DNA of 7,415 nucleotides from positions 1 through 7,415 of the forward strand of contig CALANM010000144.1 in NCBI GenBank assembly GCA_937926065.1, read 5' to 3'. This DNA is from an uncultured Microbacterium sp. GTDB taxonomy: Bacteria; Actinomycetota; Actinomycetes; Actinomycetales; Microbacteriaceae. The translations under genes and the position numbers were made by a program. This document shows, in pieces, positions 5,133 through 7,415 of this stretch (the first letter of the stretch is position 1; each line of letters begins with the position of its first letter). Below the pieces are notes generated by a model. The model was not told the DNA's origin and did no database searches. It worked only from the letters and a program-made list of their open reading frames with translations.

Positions 5133-6238
5133 GACGTCCTCGATTCGGTGACGGCTTCCGTCGCGTAGGGGTCGGTGTGGAACCAGGCCTTCGCCGCCCA
5201 GAGGGAGACGTAGACGAGGCCGACGAGCACGGGCACCTCGATGAGCGGGCCGACCACCCCTGCGAGGGCCTGCCCGGAGGCGGCGCCGAAGGTGCCGATG
5301 GCGACCGCGATCGCGAGCTCGAAGTTGTTGCCCGCCGCGGTGAACGCCAGCGTCGTCGACCGCGCGTACCCGAGCCCGAGGGTCTTGCCGAGCAGGAGCC
5401 CGGCGAACCACATGAGGCCGAAGTAGACCAGCAGCGGCAGCGCGATCCGGGCCACGTCGAGCGGGTTCTGGGTGACCGCCTCACCCTGCAGCGCGAAAAG
5501 CAGCACGATGGTGAACAGCAGCCCGTACAGCGCCCACGGCCCGACCCGGGGAAGGAACCTCTCCTCGTACCACTCGCGGCCCTTACGGCGTTCACCGATG
5601 AACCGGGACGCGAACCCGGCGATCAGCGGGACGCCGAGGAACACGAGCACGTTTAGCGCGATCTGCCACACCGACACCTCCAGGCCTTGGGTGTCGAGGC
5701 CGAGCCAGCCGGGCAGCACGGTGAGGTAGAACCAGCCGAGCACGGAGAACATCACGACCTGGAAGACCGAGTTGATCGCGACGAGCACGGCGGTGGCCTC
5801 GCGGTCGCCGCAGGCCAGGTCGTTCCAGATCACGACCATCGCGATGCAGCGGGCGAGCCCCACGATGATCAGCCCCGTGCGGTACTCGGGCAGGTCCGGG
5901 AGGAACAGCCAGGCGAGGGCGAACATCACTGCGGGACCGACCAGCCAGTTCAGCACGAGCGAGGAGACGAGGAGGCGCTTGTCGCCGGTGACGGCGGCGA
6001 CCTTGTCGTAACGCACTTTCGCGAGCACCGGGTACATCATCACCAGCAGGCCCAGCCCGATCGGCACGGAGATCCCGCCGACCTCCATCGCGGACAGTGC
6101 GTCGGAGAGCGCGGGAACGAAGCGTCCCAACAGGAGGCCCGCGACCATCGCGAGGCCGATCCACAGCGGCAGCCACTTGTCCAGCGTGGACAGCCGCTTC
6201 GGGGTCGCCGTGGTAGGGGCGGTGTTCGTCTGGGTCAT
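5129..6238 (-). CDS. acr3: ACR3-family arsenite efflux permease
   Basis: A 369-residue inner-membrane carrier of the BART superfamily with about ten transmembrane helices, the first at about residues 22-40 (WLPLWIGLAMVAGLLLG). It exports As(III) driven by the proton-motive force. Diagnostic segments are PIGLGLLVMMYPVLAKV (59-75), LARCIAMVVIWNDLACGD (128-145) with the essential transmembrane Cys at 131, and FTAAGNNFELAIAVAIGTFG (299-318) with the conserved Glu at 307. The length and both key residues indicate a full, active pump. There is no fused ArsC domain, unlike the mycobacterial Acr3-ArsC protein. The start at 6238 has GAGGAG about 9 bases upstream and overlaps the trxA stop by 4 bases. 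The stop overlaps the start of the ArsR-ArsC fusion gene in the same way. Confidence 0.95.
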   Translation of the reverse strand: MTQTNTAPTTATPKRLSTLDKWLPLWIGLAMVAGLLLGRFVPALSDALSAMEVGGISVPIGLGLLVMMYPVLAKVRYDKVAAVTGDKRLLVSSLVLNWLVGPAVMFALAWLFLPDLPEYRTGLIIVGLARCIAMVVIWNDLACGDREATAVLVAINSVFQVVMFSVLGWFYLTVLPGWLGLDTQGLEVSVWQIALNVLVFLGVPLIAGFASRFIGERRKGREWYEERFLPRVGPWALYGLLFTIVLLFALQGEAVTQNPLDVARIALPLLVYFGLMWFAGLLLGKTLGLGYARSTTLAFTAAGNNFELAIAVAIGTFGAASGQALAGVVGPLIEVPVLVGLVYVSLWAAKAWFHTDPYATEAVTESRTS

Positions 6239-6561
6239 GCGAGCAGCTCCTCGATCTTCGCCGCGTACACGGGCTTCGGGTGCGCGCCGATCAGCACGTC
6301 CACCCGCTCCCCGGCCCGGTAGAACCCGAGCGTCGGGATCGACGTCACCCCGGCCGCGGTCACGGCCTCCGGATTCGCATCGGCGTCGACCTTCACGATC
6401 TTCACTCGCCCCGCATACTCCTCGGCGAGCTGGTCGAGGATCGGGGCGATCGCCTTGCACGGCCCGCACCAGGCCGCCCAGATATCGACCACGACGGGCA
6501 GCTCGGCTTCGATCACCTCGCTCTGGAAGGTCGCGTCGGTGACGGGGGTGACGGTGTTCAT
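6235..6561 (-). CDS. trxA: Thioredoxin dedicated to the ars operon
   Basis: A 108-residue classical thioredoxin of normal length. The active site W31-C32-G33-P34-C35 follows the strand VVVDIWA (23-29), the buried Asp is D26, and the cis-proline is P76 in TSIPTLGFY. VKIVKVDADANP (53-64) is the usual second strand. Within this operon its likely job is to reduce the C-terminal disulfide of both three-cysteine arsenate reductases, taking electrons from the reductase encoded upstream. It may also serve general protein reduction. The ATG at 6561 has GGAGG about 8 bases upstream and overlaps the trxB stop as ATGA; its own stop overlaps the acr3 start. It lacks a signal peptide, so it acts in the cytoplasm. 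Confidence 0.93.
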   Translation of the reverse strand: MNTVTPVTDATFQSEVIEAELPVVVDIWAAWCGPCKAIAPILDQLAEEYAGRVKIVKVDADANPEAVTAAGVTSIPTLGFYRAGERVDVLIGAHPKPVYAAKIEELLA

Positions 6562-7415
6562 GCGGAGACCTCCAGAACGGGAGCCGGCTGGGCGGCGGGG
6601 GCGAGATGGGAGAGATAGTGCTGGGCATCCTGGGCTGCGGCGCAGCCGGTGCCCGCGGCAGTGATCGCCTGCCGGTACGTGTGATCGACCAGATCACCGG
6701 CAGCGAACACGCCCGGCACGTTCGTGGCCGTCGATGGATGCGCGACCCGCACATACCCGTCCGGGTCGGTGTCGACCTGCCCGGTGACGAGTTCGGAGCG
6801 CGGGTCGTGCCCGATCGCGACGAACACCCCGGTCACGTCCAGGGTGCGTTCGGCGCCGGTGAGGGTGTCGCGCAGCCGCAGCCCGGCCACCCGGTCGTCG
6901 CCGAGGATCTGGGCGACCTCACTGTTCCAGGCGATCTCGATCTTCGAATCGGCCAGCACCCGCTCGGCCATGATCCGAGAGGCCCGGAACTCATCGCGCC
7001 GGTGCACGAGCGTGACCTTCGACGCGAACCGCGTCAAGAACAGGGCCTCCTCCATCGCGGAATCCCCACCGCCGACCACGGCGATGTGCTGCTCGCGGAA
7101 GAAGAACCCGTCGCAGGTCGCACACCACGAGACCCCGTGGCCGGACAGGCGCTCCTCTTCGGGGAGGCCGAGCTTGCGGTACGCGGACCCCATCGTCAGG
7201 ACCACCGCTTTCGCCCGGTGGGCCTCACCGCTACCGGTCGTGATCGTCTTCACCGGGCCTGCCAGGTCCAGACCGGTCGCGTCATCCATCAGGATGCGCG
7301 CGCCGAACCGTTCTGCCTGCGCCCGCATCGACGCCATCAACTCCGGCCCCTGCACACCGTCGATGAAGCCGGGGAAGTTCTCCACCTCCGTCGTCGTCAT
7401 CAACGCCCCACCGGC
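6558..7415 (-). CDS. trxB: NADPH-thioredoxin reductase (ArsT-type), 5' end beyond the window
   Basis: 285 residues are visible; the frame is open to the right edge (first codons AGGALMTTTEVE), so about 40-45 N-terminal residues holding the FAD GxGxxG loop lie outside. ENFPGF (visible residues 12-17) is typical of TrxB. The redox pair is C98-A-T-C101 in SWCATCDG. The NADPH-binding loop is VVGGGDSAMEEA (113-124), and VHRRDEFRAS (137-146) recognises the 2'-phosphate. The FAD-contacting VFAAGDLVDHTYRQ is at 236-249. It is a homodimeric low-molecular-weight thioredoxin reductase passing electrons from NADPH to the thioredoxin encoded next, and so to ArsC. Streptomyces pHZ227 arsT is an analogous ars-linked reductase. 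It is the first visible gene of the operon, so the promoter and operator lie outside. An in-frame TTG-ATG at 7403-7398 is internal to the conserved domain and is not the start. Confidence 0.94.
   Translation of the reverse strand, partial: AGGALMTTTEVENFPGFIDGVQGPELMASMRAQAERFGARILMDDATGLDLAGPVKTITTGSGEAHRAKAVVLTMGSAYRKLGLPEEERLSGHGVSWCATCDGFFFREQHIAVVGGGDSAMEEALFLTRFASKVTLVHRRDEFRASRIMAERVLADSKIEIAWNSEVAQILGDDRVAGLRLRDTLTGAERTLDVTGVFVAIGHDPRSELVTGQVDTDPDGYVRVAHPSTATNVPGVFAAGDLVDHTYRQAITAAGTGCAAAQDAQHYLSHLAPAAQPAPVLEVSA

Noticed and set aside
5177..6322. Long plus-strand open frames opposite acr3 and trxA
   Set aside because: Glu/Arg-rich shadow translations. The minus strand carries unmistakable ACR3 and thioredoxin sequences with correct starts.
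1..7415. CRISPR arrays, tRNA or rRNA genes, complete insertion sequences
   Set aside because: No regularly spaced repeats, no tRNA-like cloverleaf with CCA-proximal arms, no rRNA segments and no transposase reading frame were seen on either strand.

Overview
The window is high-G+C DNA with long GC3-rich reading frames, Shine-Dalgarno (SD) sites of the GGAGG type and gene families typical of Actinobacteria. Examples are an actinobacterial conjugation ATPase, a Corynebacterium/Streptomyces-style ars gene set and an ACR3 pump. A member of the Micrococcales (Microbacterium/Leucobacter/Brevibacterium-like) is the best guess, but the genus cannot be fixed from the sequence alone. It reads as an arsenic-resistance island joined to broken remnants of a conjugative element, which in turn join unrelated, less G+C-rich DNA at the left edge.

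Layout. (1) 1-120: the 5' end of a minus-strand gene that leaves the window. It has a good SD site and a degenerate HspR/HAIR-like inverted repeat, and is possibly an HtpX-type membrane protease. (2) About 106-1287: two head-to-head fragments of type IV secretion genes. One is a small membrane protein on the minus strand that loses its 3' part near 110. The other is the C-terminal two thirds of a VirB4/TraC-like ATPase on the plus strand, which has lost its 5' end including Walker A. (3) 1279-2231, minus strand: arsR followed by arsN1, a PAT-family N-acetyltransferase, with overlapping stop and start codons. (4) 2232-2317: a divergent control region with two inverted repeats whose centres lie 32 bp apart. 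(5) 2318-3640, plus strand: an ArsO-like FAD/NAD(P)H monooxygenase with a cysteine-rich tail. (6) A bidirectional hairpin terminator at 3656-3687. (7) 7415-3706, minus strand: a compact operon trxB-trxA-acr3-arsRC-arsC. Three successive junctions are 4-nt ATGA overlaps. arsRC encodes an in-frame fusion of an ArsR repressor, a helical linker domain and an arsenate reductase.

How the genes work together. Arsenate entering the cell is reduced by the free-standing ArsC and by the ArsC part of the fusion. Both have the three-cysteine layout of thioredoxin-coupled reductases, and a dedicated thioredoxin and NADPH-thioredoxin reductase are encoded in the same operon. The arsenite produced is exported by Acr3, and the two ArsR domains sense it. 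The divergent arsR-arsN1/arsO block looks like a second module: ArsN1-family enzymes acetylate organoarsenicals such as arsinothricin, and the ArsO reaction is not established. The individual families are known. The parts most worth a second look are the ArsR-helical-ArsC fusion with its own redox chain, the Cys-tailed ArsO paired with ArsN1, and the recombination scars in the first 1.4 kb.
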